Shown here: piece by piece, positions 30,565-39,044 of the stretch
How positions within the stretch are numbered: position 1 is the stretch's first letter
Layout of the letters: each line of letters starts with the position of its first letter
Assembly (NCBI GenBank): GCA_045565695.1
Contig: JBJLEZ010000007.1
Span: 105,733 to 169,732 of the forward strand
Direction of reading: 5' to 3'
Length of the DNA stretch: 64,000 bases
Source: GCA-2690565 sp002457235
GTDB taxonomy: Bacteria; Verrucomicrobiota; Verrucomicrobiia; Opitutales; Coraliomargaritaceae
Position numbers and translations under genes: made by a program
The notes under the pieces: model-generated
Databases searched by the model: none
Told to the model about the DNA's origin: nothing
What the model saw: only the letters and a program-made list of their open reading frames with translations

Positions 30565-32418
30565 GTGCCATCGATCTCTAAGCAATCAATCGAAACATTA
30601 AAAGCACAACTCAATCTCGTTGATGTTGTAATGCCTTATGTGCAACTTAAGCAATCAGGTCGATCGTGGACAGGCTTGAGCCCTTTTACTCAAGAAAAGA
30701 CACCCTCTTTCTATGTGCATCCCGATAAAGGATTTTTCAAATGCTTTAGTACAGGTGAAGGTGGCGACTGTTATTCCTTCATCATGAAGGTAGAAAACCT
30801 CGAATTCTATGAAGCAGTTGAATTTTTGTCCCAGAAATTCAATATCCCAATACAATATGACAAAGGCAACCAAAGCCCTAAAGAACTCTCTCTTCGTAAA
30901 CAAGCTTTAGAAATTCATTCCTTTGCAACCGAGTGGTTCCACAACTATTTTATAAAAAGCGAGGAAGCTGAACCTGTGCGCTTATATTGGCAAAACCAAA
31001 GACGATTTTCTCTTGATGTAGCCAAAGAATTTAAAATTGGCTATGCTCCAATTAGTTCAAAGGCACTCGCTTTAGCTTTAGAAAAAAAACAATTTTCAGT
31101 TGAAGCATGTAAAGCATCTGGACTTTTTTTTGTAAATGAAAGAGCCAATCAATTTGCCCAATTAAAGCCGCGGTTTCGTGGACGGTTGATGATTCCGATC
31201 AAGGACATCAATGCCCGTGTGGTCGCCTTTACAGCTAGGCAACTTGAACAAACTCCAGAAGATGATCCCTCGCAAAAGGCCAAATACGTCAATTCACCAG
31301 AGACGCTACTTTTCCATAAAAGCAAATTATTATTTGGAATGGATCACGCTCGAAAACATCTTAAATCAACACCTTATTTTATTCTCGTAGAAGGACAACT
31401 CGATGCCATCCGCTGCTGGTCGCTTGGACTGAACACCGCAATCGCTCCGCAGGGTACCGCTATCACAGAAGAACAATTACTTTTATTAAGGCGGTATGAA
31501 CCCTCCAAAATTGAATGCCTACTCGATGGTGATATGGCAGGAAAGAAAGCCGCTCTACGTACACTACCTTTAACCTTTAAAGTTGGGCTTGAATTTAGTT
31601 ATTTATCCCTTCCCGAAAAAAGTGACCCGGATGATTTGCTCTGCTCCAAAGGTACTGAAGCACTTGAAGAATTACGCTCTCAAGCATTTGGCCCTATCCA
31701 ACTATTATTAGAAAGCTTGCTTCCGAAAGGTTCTTCCTCTTCTACACAAGAAAAAATAAAAGCATCTAAGCATATCTTTGAGCTACTGAGTCATCTAAAA
31801 TCACAAATCGCCCAAGAAGATTATTTACAAGAAGTAAGCAAAAATGCCCAAATAAGCATGCAAAGTCTTACCAAGGATTTTCTTGAATTTAAAAAAATGA
31901 AAGCGAGACAATCAAGCTATCAGAAAAATGCTCAAGAAAATGAACCTAAACAAAACATACAAATAATAGAAGACTCGCCCTTGACACAAACGCATTGGGA
32001 ACTTTTGTATCTTACCTTAAAGTTTCCCGAGTATGGAAAACAAATTGCATATACGATCGATTCTGATTCACTACAGAAAAAGAGTCTAAGTGGAAAATTT
32101 CTTTCTAAATTACTCGCTGAATTTTACGAAACAACAAATACTAGTTCTATTGATACCGAGTCCCTTATTGAAACAAACGAAGAAAGGCAATTATTAGCCG
32201 ATATTCATACCAAAGAACTTCACATCGATGATCCAATTAAGCTTATAAATGAATGCCTTAGAACTTTAAAAAAGAACGTCTTAAACCAAAAGAAAACCTT
32301 ATTAACTCAAAAAATTCAACAAACCGACTCAAATGATGTGAAATTCATTGAATTGATGAAAAAAGTTAAACAAATTAATCAAGAATTGATTGATACTCAG
32401 AATTTAGCTATTCAGTAA
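30565..32418 (+). CDS. dnaG: DNA primase with altered zinc-binding domain
   Basis: A 617-residue primase starting at GTG. The N-terminal domain has the CHC2 shape (GLSPFTQEKTPSFYVHPDKG then FFKCFSTGEGGD) but three of four zinc ligands are replaced: S39 for Cys, T42 for His and T63 for Cys; only C60 remains. The catalytic core is intact: FRGRLMIPIKDINARVVAFT, Toprim ILVEGQLDAIRCW with Glu, and CLLDGDMAGKKAAL with the Asp-x-Asp. The C-terminal part should bind DnaB (54545-55966). It makes RNA primers at the replication fork. It is followed by rpoD after 13 bp, a partial macromolecular-synthesis operon without rpsU. Confidence 0.95.
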   Translation: MPSISKQSIETLKAQLNLVDVVMPYVQLKQSGRSWTGLSPFTQEKTPSFYVHPDKGFFKCFSTGEGGDCYSFIMKVENLEFYEAVEFLSQKFNIPIQYDKGNQSPKELSLRKQALEIHSFATEWFHNYFIKSEEAEPVRLYWQNQRRFSLDVAKEFKIGYAPISSKALALALEKKQFSVEACKASGLFFVNERANQFAQLKPRFRGRLMIPIKDINARVVAFTARQLEQTPEDDPSQKAKYVNSPETLLFHKSKLLFGMDHARKHLKSTPYFILVEGQLDAIRCWSLGLNTAIAPQGTAITEEQLLLLRRYEPSKIECLLDGDMAGKKAALRTLPLTFKVGLEFSYLSLPEKSDPDDLLCSKGTEALEELRSQAFGPIQLLLESLLPKGSSSSTQEKIKASKHIFELLSHLKSQIAQEDYLQEVSKNAQISMQSLTKDFLEFKKMKARQSSYQKNAQENEPKQNIQIIEDSPLTQTHWELLYLTLKFPEYGKQIAYTIDSDSLQKKSLSGKFLSKLLAEFYETTNTSSIDTESLIETNEERQLLADIHTKELHIDDPIKLINECLRTLKKNVLNQKKTLLTQKIQQTDSNDVKFIELMKKVKQINQELIDTQNLAIQ

Positions 32419-32431
32419 CTTAAAATATATT

Positions 32432-34459
32432 ATGGCACAAAAAAAATCTACTAAAGCTACCAAAAAAGCACCGGCTAAAAAAGTAAGTACTAAGAAAACT
32501 GCAAAGAAGGTAACAAAAAAACCTGTTACAAAAAAAGCTACTCCAAAAAAGGTTGCAAAAAAATTGCCGGCTAAAAAAGCAATTGCTAAAAAAGCGGCTA
32601 AGAAAACGGTAACAAAAAAAGTCGCTAAGAAGAAAGCACCGACAAAAAAGGTCGCTGTAAAAAAATCAGCAGCCAAAAAAGCTGTTAAAAAGAAAGCAAC
32701 TCCAAAGGCGCCAAAGCAAATAGAAACAAAGTCGGACACAACTAAAAAGGCTCCAAAACCCAAAAGGCGAAAATTATCAGCTAAATCACAAGATAAACTG
32801 AATGCCCGTATTCGTGAACTTATTCGCCAATCAAAAGAGCAAGGATTTCTTACTTATAAAGATATAAATAAATCTTTACCGAATAGTATCAATAATCCTG
32901 AGGACATTGAAAATGTAATCTCAATTCTACAAAATTTAGAAATTGATATTCTCAACGATACTGAGGTTGAGGCCTTCAAAGCTCGACAAGAGGAAAGTGA
33001 AGAAAAAGAAGTACGAACATCTCAAAATGATATATTGGATGATCCAGTAAGAATGTATCTTAAACAGATGGGGCAAGTTCCTCTTTTGACTCGTGAAGAA
33101 GAGGTTGCTATCTCAAAACGTATTGAGAAAGCAGAACTCAAAACACAAAATTCCCTATTCTCAACTGCTCTAACTTTAGAATTCCAAAATAATATTATTC
33201 AGAAATTGATCAATCGTGAAGAGCGTTTTGATCGAGTGATTCTAGATAAGAAAATAGATAGTAGAGAAGCTTACTTTCAGGGACTTCCAAAATTGCTTGA
33301 AGACGCTCAAAAGCTCGGTACTAAGATTTATTCTGCATGGAATTCGATACAAACTAGTACAACCTCTTCGAATAAAAAGCGAGCCGAGACTCGTATGAAA
33401 AAGTATGAAGCAGAATTGGCGGTCATTCTCAAAAAGTACTGTTTGAAATTAAAAATATTTGAAGACTTTATCAAAAACCTACTTCCCGTTTATCGAGAAA
33501 TTAACGATATAATTGATGATTTATCTTTAGTGAAGAAAATCTCAGCACGCCGTAAAAAGAAAGTAGATACAAAAGCAGCGAACAAGCGTTTATTAGCATT
33601 GAGAGATGAATTTAAAATTGATCCAAAAATATTGGTAGAAATAATAAGCGAAGTTCGCCAAGGATTAAGAGAAGCACACAAAGCAAAAACCGAGATGGTT
33701 GAAGCCAACCTACGCTTAGTGATTTCAATCGCTAAAAAATACACAAATAGAGGGCTCTCTTTCCTAGACCTTATCCAAGAAGGCAATATGGGGCTGATGA
33801 AAGCGGTAGAAAAGTTCGAATACCGAAGAGGCTACAAATTTTCGACCTATGCGACTTGGTGGATTCGTCAAGCGATCACTCGATCTATTGCTGACCAAGC
33901 AAGGACTATTCGCATTCCCGTCCACATGATAGAAACATTGAATAAAGTCATGCAGGTACAGAAGCAGCTTTTACAAGAATTAGGACATGAACCTACAGCC
34001 GAGGAAGTTGCTGAAGAGATGCACCTACCTATTGACCGTGTTCAATCCATCATGAAAATGGCCCAGCAACCAATTTCATTACAAAGCCCTGTTGGCGATT
34101 CCGATGACACCAATTTCGGTGACTTTATTGAGGATAAAGGTGCAGAAAATCCTTACGACATGACTGCTTACAGTTTACTGAGAGAAAAGATCACGGATGT
34201 TTTGGATAGTTTAACCGAACGAGAAAGGCGCGTACTATCTCTAAGATTTGGTTTGATTGATGGATATTCTAGAACGCTCGAAGAAGTGGGCAAACAATTT
34301 AAAGTAACACGTGAACGTATTAGACAAATTGAGGCGAAAGCTTTAAGAAAAATGAGACACCCTACACGCATTCGTCAATTACACGGCTTTTTTGAAGGAG
34401 ACATCAATTTAGATAAGCCTGGAATGGATAGTATAACACGTGATAACCAAAAAAAATAA
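32432..34459 (+). CDS. rpoD: RNA polymerase primary sigma factor with Lys/Ala-rich N-terminal tail
   Basis: A 675-residue sigma-70. Residues 1-about 115 form a histone H1-like tail of Lys-Lys-Ala/Pro/Thr/Val repeats, ending PKPKRRK. Region 1.1-like sequence follows, then region 1.2 (DPVRMYLKQMGQVPLLTREE), an acidic/basic non-conserved part, region 2 (LRLVISIAKKYTNRGLSFLD then LIQEGNMGL and YATWWIRQAI), region 3 (TLNKVMQVQKQLLQEL) and region 4 (TERERRVLSLRFGLIDGYS, then helix-turn-helix KVTRERIRQIEAKALRKMR). It is the housekeeping promoter-recognition factor. The basic tail is not part of E. coli RpoD. dnaG is 13 bp upstream. Confidence 0.97.
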   Translation: MAQKKSTKATKKAPAKKVSTKKTAKKVTKKPVTKKATPKKVAKKLPAKKAIAKKAAKKTVTKKVAKKKAPTKKVAVKKSAAKKAVKKKATPKAPKQIETKSDTTKKAPKPKRRKLSAKSQDKLNARIRELIRQSKEQGFLTYKDINKSLPNSINNPEDIENVISILQNLEIDILNDTEVEAFKARQEESEEKEVRTSQNDILDDPVRMYLKQMGQVPLLTREEEVAISKRIEKAELKTQNSLFSTALTLEFQNNIIQKLINREERFDRVILDKKIDSREAYFQGLPKLLEDAQKLGTKIYSAWNSIQTSTTSSNKKRAETRMKKYEAELAVILKKYCLKLKIFEDFIKNLLPVYREINDIIDDLSLVKKISARRKKKVDTKAANKRLLALRDEFKIDPKILVEIISEVRQGLREAHKAKTEMVEANLRLVISIAKKYTNRGLSFLDLIQEGNMGLMKAVEKFEYRRGYKFSTYATWWIRQAITRSIADQARTIRIPVHMIETLNKVMQVQKQLLQELGHEPTAEEVAEEMHLPIDRVQSIMKMAQQPISLQSPVGDSDDTNFGDFIEDKGAENPYDMTAYSLLREKITDVLDSLTERERRVLSLRFGLIDGYSRTLEEVGKQFKVTRERIRQIEAKALRKMRHPTRIRQLHGFFEGDINLDKPGMDSITRDNQKK

Positions 34460-34463
34460 ATTA

Positions 34464-34874
34464 ATGAACTTAATCTTACTAAATTTCTTTCTAATAACTG
34501 TTTTTTTACTAACCTCTTGCAACAGTTCAAATTCAATTCGCCTTAAAGGCAGCTCTGACTCAAAAAAGGATGATTTTTCTAATGTAGAAATAGTTAAAGA
34601 AATAGAAGGAGCATCTATTGTTCATATAGATCAGAAGCAAAGAATCGTGACTATACGGAGTAACAAAGTCTTAAATAAAGGCTATTATATTACAATTTCA
34701 TCGCTCCCTGAAAAAGAAAGCTCTGTGCTTAAGCTTTATGATGCTTCTTATGAATCACTATTTATTGCAGATATTCTGGAAGGTTCGCCTAAAATCAATG
34801 ATTCTATCGCTCAAGCTACTAAAGAACGAAGTAAAGAATTAGACCAGAACTACACTGAGGCAGATATTGACTAA
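34464..34874 (+). CDS. Small lipoprotein of unknown function
   Basis: About 136 residues. I start at ATG 34464, which gives a clean lipoprotein signal (MNLILLNFFLITVFLLTSC), with lipobox LTSC. A GTG 24 bp upstream would overlap rpoD by 20 bp. The mature part is polar and has no motif I recognise. A weak match is the run of KVLNKGYYITISSLPEKESS. It lies between rpoD and tatA. Confidence 0.6.
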   Translation: MNLILLNFFLITVFLLTSCNSSNSIRLKGSSDSKKDDFSNVEIVKEIEGASIVHIDQKQRIVTIRSNKVLNKGYYITISSLPEKESSVLKLYDASYESLFIADILEGSPKINDSIAQATKERSKELDQNYTEADID

Positions 34875-34900
34875 TTAATTTCTTATTATAGCGTACCATC

Positions 34901-35188
34901 ATGTCTTATTTACATACTGCATTTTTATCGAATCTTAGCGGGTGGGAACTGGTTCTTATCTTTGCTGTAATCCTCTTATTTTTTGGTGCAAAACGACTGC
35001 CAGAACTATCAGAATCACTAGGGAAATCACTCAAACGATTTAAAAAAGCAACTTCAGAAGTTGAAGAAGAAGTTCGTTCAGCTTTAGACACGGAAAACAC
35101 TAAGGAAGAGGCACCCACCAACAAAAACAATACAGAATCAAATGCTTGTTCGATTGATGACAACCAAGACGATTCAACAAAGGCTTAA
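34901..35188 (+). CDS. tatA: Sec-independent translocase TatA-like subunit
   Basis: A 95-residue protein with an N-terminal transmembrane helix (WELVLIFAVILLFFGAKRLP), then the conserved FGAKRLPEL motif and an amphipathic helix (SLGKSLKRFKKATSEVEEEV). A short acidic, Asn-rich tail follows. This is the Tat pore subunit family (TatA/TatE/TatB). It exports folded proteins with twin-arginine signals, such as the amidase at 11380. No tatC is in the window. The gene is last in the rpoD group; the next gene is convergent. Confidence 0.93.
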   Translation: MSYLHTAFLSNLSGWELVLIFAVILLFFGAKRLPELSESLGKSLKRFKKATSEVEEEVRSALDTENTKEEAPTNKNNTESNACSIDDNQDDSTKA

Positions 35189-35199
35189 TAACTGATTAA

Positions 35200-36030
35200 T
35201 TAGGCTAGGAGCGACTCTATTTTTCCACAAAATATTTTGCTTCCTGTGAAATAGGGACATGTGGGAAGAGACGGGTGAAACTCTCTTAAAGGGAAAGGTG
35301 ATTCGTTAAAAAAATGAAACTCGTTCCCTACGGCTTTAGCTAAAGCATAAGTAGCAGCTATATCCCAGACTTTTGCTCGTACATCTAGCACCCCTTCCAA
35401 ATAAGCTTGCGCAGCTAAAGTGCCTAGCAAAGTGCTACTGCCTAAAGCCCGTATTTTAAAGTCACTGAAAATGGGTATCAGCTTTTTAAAAAGACCAGGC
35501 TCAATCGGAAATTGTAAACCAATTATTTTCTGAGCCTCTATATCGTTACTCAATGATGCGTATTTTTGCTGATCCTTCAAAAGCCCATAGCTAGGACCAC
35601 CCTCAAATAAACTATTTATACTAAAATCATAAACAAAGCCATAAACAGGAACTCCCTCATGAAGTAATGCTAGAGAAATACCACATAAAGGAAACCCTAG
35701 AGCAAAATTATTTGTGCCATCTATAGGGTCCAAAACCCATGAAAAATCTCCACTTAATTCTATCGGAGAAGCGTTGGTGCTCATTTCCTCACTACAAAAA
35801 TCATCAGCAGCAAAATCATTTTTTAAACAGGCAAACAAGTTTTCAGAAATAGCAATATCAGCGAAAGTCACACGCGAGGCATCTGCTTTCCAGTCACTAC
35901 TGACTTGACCAAAATGTCGCCTAAAAAAAGCAATCTGATCTTTGATTGCAACCCTACCCGCATTAATTCTATGACGGATTGCTATTTCTAATTTAAGTTT
36001 CGCTTGTCGACTTAATGATTTCTTTTTCAT
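35200..36030 (-). CDS. Inositol monophosphatase family phosphatase
   Basis: A 276-residue member of the IMPase superfamily. Motif 1 is FSWVLDPIDGTNNFALGFPL (metal-binding Asp-Pro-Ile-Asp-Gly-Thr), the upstream acidic pair is in FCSEEMS and motif 2 is VWDIAATYALAKAVG. The Lys/His-rich N-terminus is short. Candidates are myo-inositol-1-phosphatase, histidinol-phosphatase (HisN type) or CysQ. Substrate cannot be read from sequence alone. Upstream of it on the same strand is acylphosphatase. Confidence 0.88.
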   Translation of the reverse strand: MKKKSLSRQAKLKLEIAIRHRINAGRVAIKDQIAFFRRHFGQVSSDWKADASRVTFADIAISENLFACLKNDFAADDFCSEEMSTNASPIELSGDFSWVLDPIDGTNNFALGFPLCGISLALLHEGVPVYGFVYDFSINSLFEGGPSYGLLKDQQKYASLSNDIEAQKIIGLQFPIEPGLFKKLIPIFSDFKIRALGSSTLLGTLAAQAYLEGVLDVRAKVWDIAATYALAKAVGNEFHFFNESPFPLREFHPSLPTCPYFTGSKIFCGKIESLLA

Positions 36031-36093
36031 TAGCTTAAATAGGGTTACTACAGTATATATTGAAGATTAGTCTCAACCTTAGAATACTTCAGT

Positions 36094-36396
36094 TTAACCA
36101 CTAATTGAAAAATTAGAATGTTGCCTAAGACTCACTCCCGTTTCTTTTTCAATACTTTTAATAAATACATCGAGCTCGGACTCAACCGCTTCTATAAAAT
36201 TCATTACTTCTGTTTCATCCCCTTCCGCTAAAAGTTCAACACGCCCATCCTGTAGATTTTTTACATAGCCAGTTAGCTCAAAGCCTTTAGCAATTGAGAC
36301 AACCTGATAACGAAACCCGACACCTTGGACACGCCCAGTAAAAAACTCATGCAAAAAAAACGATTGAGATTCCATAATGCGATAAAGATTAAACAT
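36094..36396 (-). CDS. acyP: Acylphosphatase
   Basis: A 100-residue protein of family size. It has the substrate loop GRVQGVGFRYQVVSIAKGFE with catalytic Arg and the GYVKNLQDGRVELLAEGD block with the catalytic Asn. It hydrolyses acyl phosphates such as 1,3-bisphosphoglycerate or carbamoyl phosphate in the cytosol. The start at 36396 gives a short extra N-terminus (MFNLYRIMESQSFF); a second Met at about residue 8 is equally possible. Stands 63 bp upstream of the IMPase-like gene, same strand. Confidence 0.94.
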   Translation of the reverse strand: MFNLYRIMESQSFFLHEFFTGRVQGVGFRYQVVSIAKGFELTGYVKNLQDGRVELLAEGDETEVMNFIEAVESELDVFIKSIEKETGVSLRQHSNFSISG

Positions 36397-36490
36397 GAAA
36401 ATCTATAAAATAAATCCCTAAAATAAAGAAAATTGAGGTTGATCTTTAGGAAATAAGATTCATAAAAATACATATAGAAATTATCCTAAC

Positions 36491-37180
36491 ATGACTGACT
36501 ATAATTTTGATTCAGACGAAAGTAATTGGGATCATTTGTCTAATGAATCTAATTGGAATGAGGCTCAGTGGCGAAACTATCTTCGTATGACTGAAAAAGA
36601 TTCCGCTCGGTTCTTGTCTATTTACAACAGTGTTAAAGATAAGACTAACCATTTAGATGAAGCTGCCTCTTTAATGGGCTGGGATGGCGATGATATTTCT
36701 TTAATTGAGGAAGATTTAAATGCAGAAGATGCAGAAGAGACCATAAATTCCAATGAGTTTTCTAACCTTCCTTACACACTTCATAAGCATCCAGTGTTTA
36801 TAGTGACAAAGGCCTTGTATAAATACCTTAATCAAAGCTGGAGTCATTTTTTAAACAACAACAACCCTTCAATTTCACCAAAACTTTGTTGGGACTTTGC
36901 ACAAACTCTTCACTTAGGAGAATTCAATGTCTTACTTGCAATACAATCCTTAGATTTGGGTGACTATGGCTTAGCAATATGCCACTTGAAAAACAGTTTG
37001 GCAGAGTTAAACCAATCGCTACGGATACTCAACGATTTATCTCATAATGATGAAGAATTTCTCAATGCTTTTACACACGAATTACGCATTCGTATATTTG
37101 ACCTTCGAGAACTTTGGATTCGAGTGATGAATGATTGTCGTTATGAGTCTCAAAGAAGAAGCGATAAAGATATGGAATAA
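36491..37180 (+). CDS. Hypothetical protein, acidic, unknown function
   Basis: A 229-residue soluble protein with no recognised domain. The first part is rich in Asp/Asn/Trp (ESNWDHLSNESNWNEAQWR). The middle is acidic (residues about 72-90) and the C-terminal half looks helical, with Trp-rich and His-rich stretches (VLLAIQSLDLGDYGLAICHL). It ends RRSDKDME. No signal peptide or membrane segment. It lies between acyP (divergent) and the PhoD-like gene (43 bp downstream, same strand). Possibly lineage-specific. Confidence 0.65.
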   Translation: MTDYNFDSDESNWDHLSNESNWNEAQWRNYLRMTEKDSARFLSIYNSVKDKTNHLDEAASLMGWDGDDISLIEEDLNAEDAEETINSNEFSNLPYTLHKHPVFIVTKALYKYLNQSWSHFLNNNNPSISPKLCWDFAQTLHLGEFNVLLAIQSLDLGDYGLAICHLKNSLAELNQSLRILNDLSHNDEEFLNAFTHELRIRIFDLRELWIRVMNDCRYESQRRSDKDME

Positions 37181-37223
37181 AGTTCCAATCCTCTTACATC
37201 ACAAACCCTATTGATCTGAAACT

Positions 37224-38564
37224 ATGAAACGAAACAATTCATTTTTGATATCGTTTATCGCTGGCTTTATATTGTTCTTATTTTCTTTGCCTAAACTTTA
37301 TGCAACATCCTTGCTAAACGGTCCAATGCTATCGGATTTAACCTATCGAGAGGCACAAATTTGGACGCAAACAGAATACCCTGCATTCGTTTCGATTCAT
37401 TATTTTGAAACCAGTAATCCAGATAAAAAGCATGTCACTTCTAAAATAAAAACAACAGAAGCAAGTGGATATACTGCCAACTTTTTATTAACAAAGATCG
37501 AACCTAACCGAAACTATACTTACGCCATTGAAGTCGATGGTGAACTCAGTTCAGAAAAACACACATTTAATAGCTTAAATTACTATTATGAAAAAGAACC
37601 GCCACCCGATGTTAAGATTGCCATCTTAGGATCCCATTATGCAGTGGAGCCCGAATTTGAACCACCCTACAGAAAATTAGGTGGTGGCTATGGTATTTTT
37701 GAAAGTGTATACGAAACACAACCAGACCTTGTCTTATGGGCAGGCAATACTGCACATCTAAGAAAAAGCGACATCGATTCTCAAAACGGATATTTTAAAC
37801 GCTATTCCTATGCCCGTTCGTTCGTCCAGCCTAAAGAACTATTAGCAGAAATTCCTAACTTAGGAATTTGGAGTTATAATGATTATGGCATCAATGGATC
37901 TGGGAAGGAAATGCCTTTAAAGCAAATTGCAAAAAAGGCTTTCTCCACATTTTGGCCCAAATCAGCACTTGTTGCTCACCAAGAAGCATTCTGCTATACT
38001 CATAAAATATCTGATGTTGAATTATTTTTTCTAGATGTTCAGTCACAAAGAAAAACACACATTTCTACAGATTCGAAAGTAGCTATCTTAGGTAAAGAAC
38101 AAATCGAATGGTTGAAAGATGCTCTAATTACGAGTACGGCAAATTTTAAGATAATTGTTTCTGGTGCTCCTATACTCAATCCGTCTAAGGAAGAAAAAAA
38201 TCTGTCATTTGCTGAAGATGAGAAACAATATCTTTTAGAATTACTAAAGACCCATAAAATCCCAGGTTTATTTTTCGTCAGCGGAGGATCTTATAAGGGA
38301 GAACTTACACGAATTTCCCATTCTACGCATTATAATTTCTTCGATCTAACTGTTGGACCAAGTACTGCTATGCCTCTTGATGAGGATAATGAACTCAATT
38401 TTTTCAGAATACCAGGGACAAATACCTTTGAACAACAGTATACAATACTCGAAATTAAAGGTGATGAGGAGGATCGATTTCTTAAGATGCAAATATTCAG
38501 TTTAGCAGGTTTAGAACTTTGGTCTCGTACAATCAAAGCAAGTGAACTCCTTGTATATGAGTAA
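37224..38564 (+). CDS. PhoD-like metallophosphatase homologue lacking metal ligands
   Basis: A 446-residue exported protein with a signal-like N-terminus (LISFIAGFILFLFSLPKLYA). A fibronectin-like part covers residues 30-125 (TYREAQIWTQTEYPAFVSIH). The rest aligns with the PhoD/alkaline-phosphatase-D family, but the three metal motifs are altered. Canonical WLGDNVYL is WAGNTAHL (172-179), canonical IWDDHDYGPNDS is IWSYNDYGINGS (about 215-226) and canonical SGDRHHTEL is SGGSYKGEL in the C-terminal part. It is therefore probably a catalytically dead relative that binds something, or has another activity. The frame is otherwise intact and well conserved around the motifs. Confidence 0.8.
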   Translation: MKRNNSFLISFIAGFILFLFSLPKLYATSLLNGPMLSDLTYREAQIWTQTEYPAFVSIHYFETSNPDKKHVTSKIKTTEASGYTANFLLTKIEPNRNYTYAIEVDGELSSEKHTFNSLNYYYEKEPPPDVKIAILGSHYAVEPEFEPPYRKLGGGYGIFESVYETQPDLVLWAGNTAHLRKSDIDSQNGYFKRYSYARSFVQPKELLAEIPNLGIWSYNDYGINGSGKEMPLKQIAKKAFSTFWPKSALVAHQEAFCYTHKISDVELFFLDVQSQRKTHISTDSKVAILGKEQIEWLKDALITSTANFKIIVSGAPILNPSKEEKNLSFAEDEKQYLLELLKTHKIPGLFFVSGGSYKGELTRISHSTHYNFFDLTVGPSTAMPLDEDNELNFFRIPGTNTFEQQYTILEIKGDEEDRFLKMQIFSLAGLELWSRTIKASELLVYE

Positions 38565-38625
38565 AACTTCTTTTAAAAAGCGCCTTCTGAATTGATTAAT
38601 CGACAACTTCAGCTAGGTTCAAAGT

Positions 38626-39042
38626 ATGCTTTTAGCGGAAAAACAACAATCGATAGTTGAAGAGTTAGGCCTCATCCCAGATGCTTATGAGCGCTTAGGC
38701 TACTTAGTTGAATACGGAAAAAAATTAGGAGTGCTAGACCCTACGCTTAAAATTGACCAATTCATGATTGAAGGCTGTTTATCCCAATTGTGGATAGTCC
38801 CAAAATTTGAATCTGGTAAATGTATATTCCAATCCGAATCTGACTCAGCAATTGTCCATGGTATTGCCGGACTACTCTGTGATTTTTACAGCCACCAACC
38901 TCCAGAAGAAATTATCAATAATGATGCAAGTTTTCTTGGCGATGTTGGGATAAGCCAACACTTGTCGCCTAATAGAAGAAATGGCCTAAGTAAAATCGTT
39001 GAATTCATTCAGCACTTCGCAAAATCCTGCCAAGAAAATTAA
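38626..39042 (+). CDS. sufE: SufE family Fe-S assembly sulfur acceptor
   Basis: A 138-residue protein of SufE size. The catalytic-Cys block is IEGCLSQLWIVPKFESGKC, where Cys51 or so would accept persulfide from SufS. Flanking conserved residues include AERLGYLVEYGKK and the HGIAGLLCDFYS helix. SufE passes sulfur from cysteine desulfurase to the SufBCD scaffold for Fe-S cluster building. It stands alone; no suf genes are nearby. Ends 2 bp from the Cfa-like gene on the other strand. Confidence 0.88.
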   Translation: MLLAEKQQSIVEELGLIPDAYERLGYLVEYGKKLGVLDPTLKIDQFMIEGCLSQLWIVPKFESGKCIFQSESDSAIVHGIAGLLCDFYSHQPPEEIINNDASFLGDVGISQHLSPNRRNGLSKIVEFIQHFAKSCQEN

Positions 39043-39044
39043 GC

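Noticed and set aside
32404..32763. Minus-strand frame of 119 codons, Phe/Ala/Val-rich and membrane-like
   Set aside because: It is the antisense of the Lys/Ala-repeat part of rpoD; AAA and GCT codons read backwards give TTT and AGC, so its composition is a by-product.
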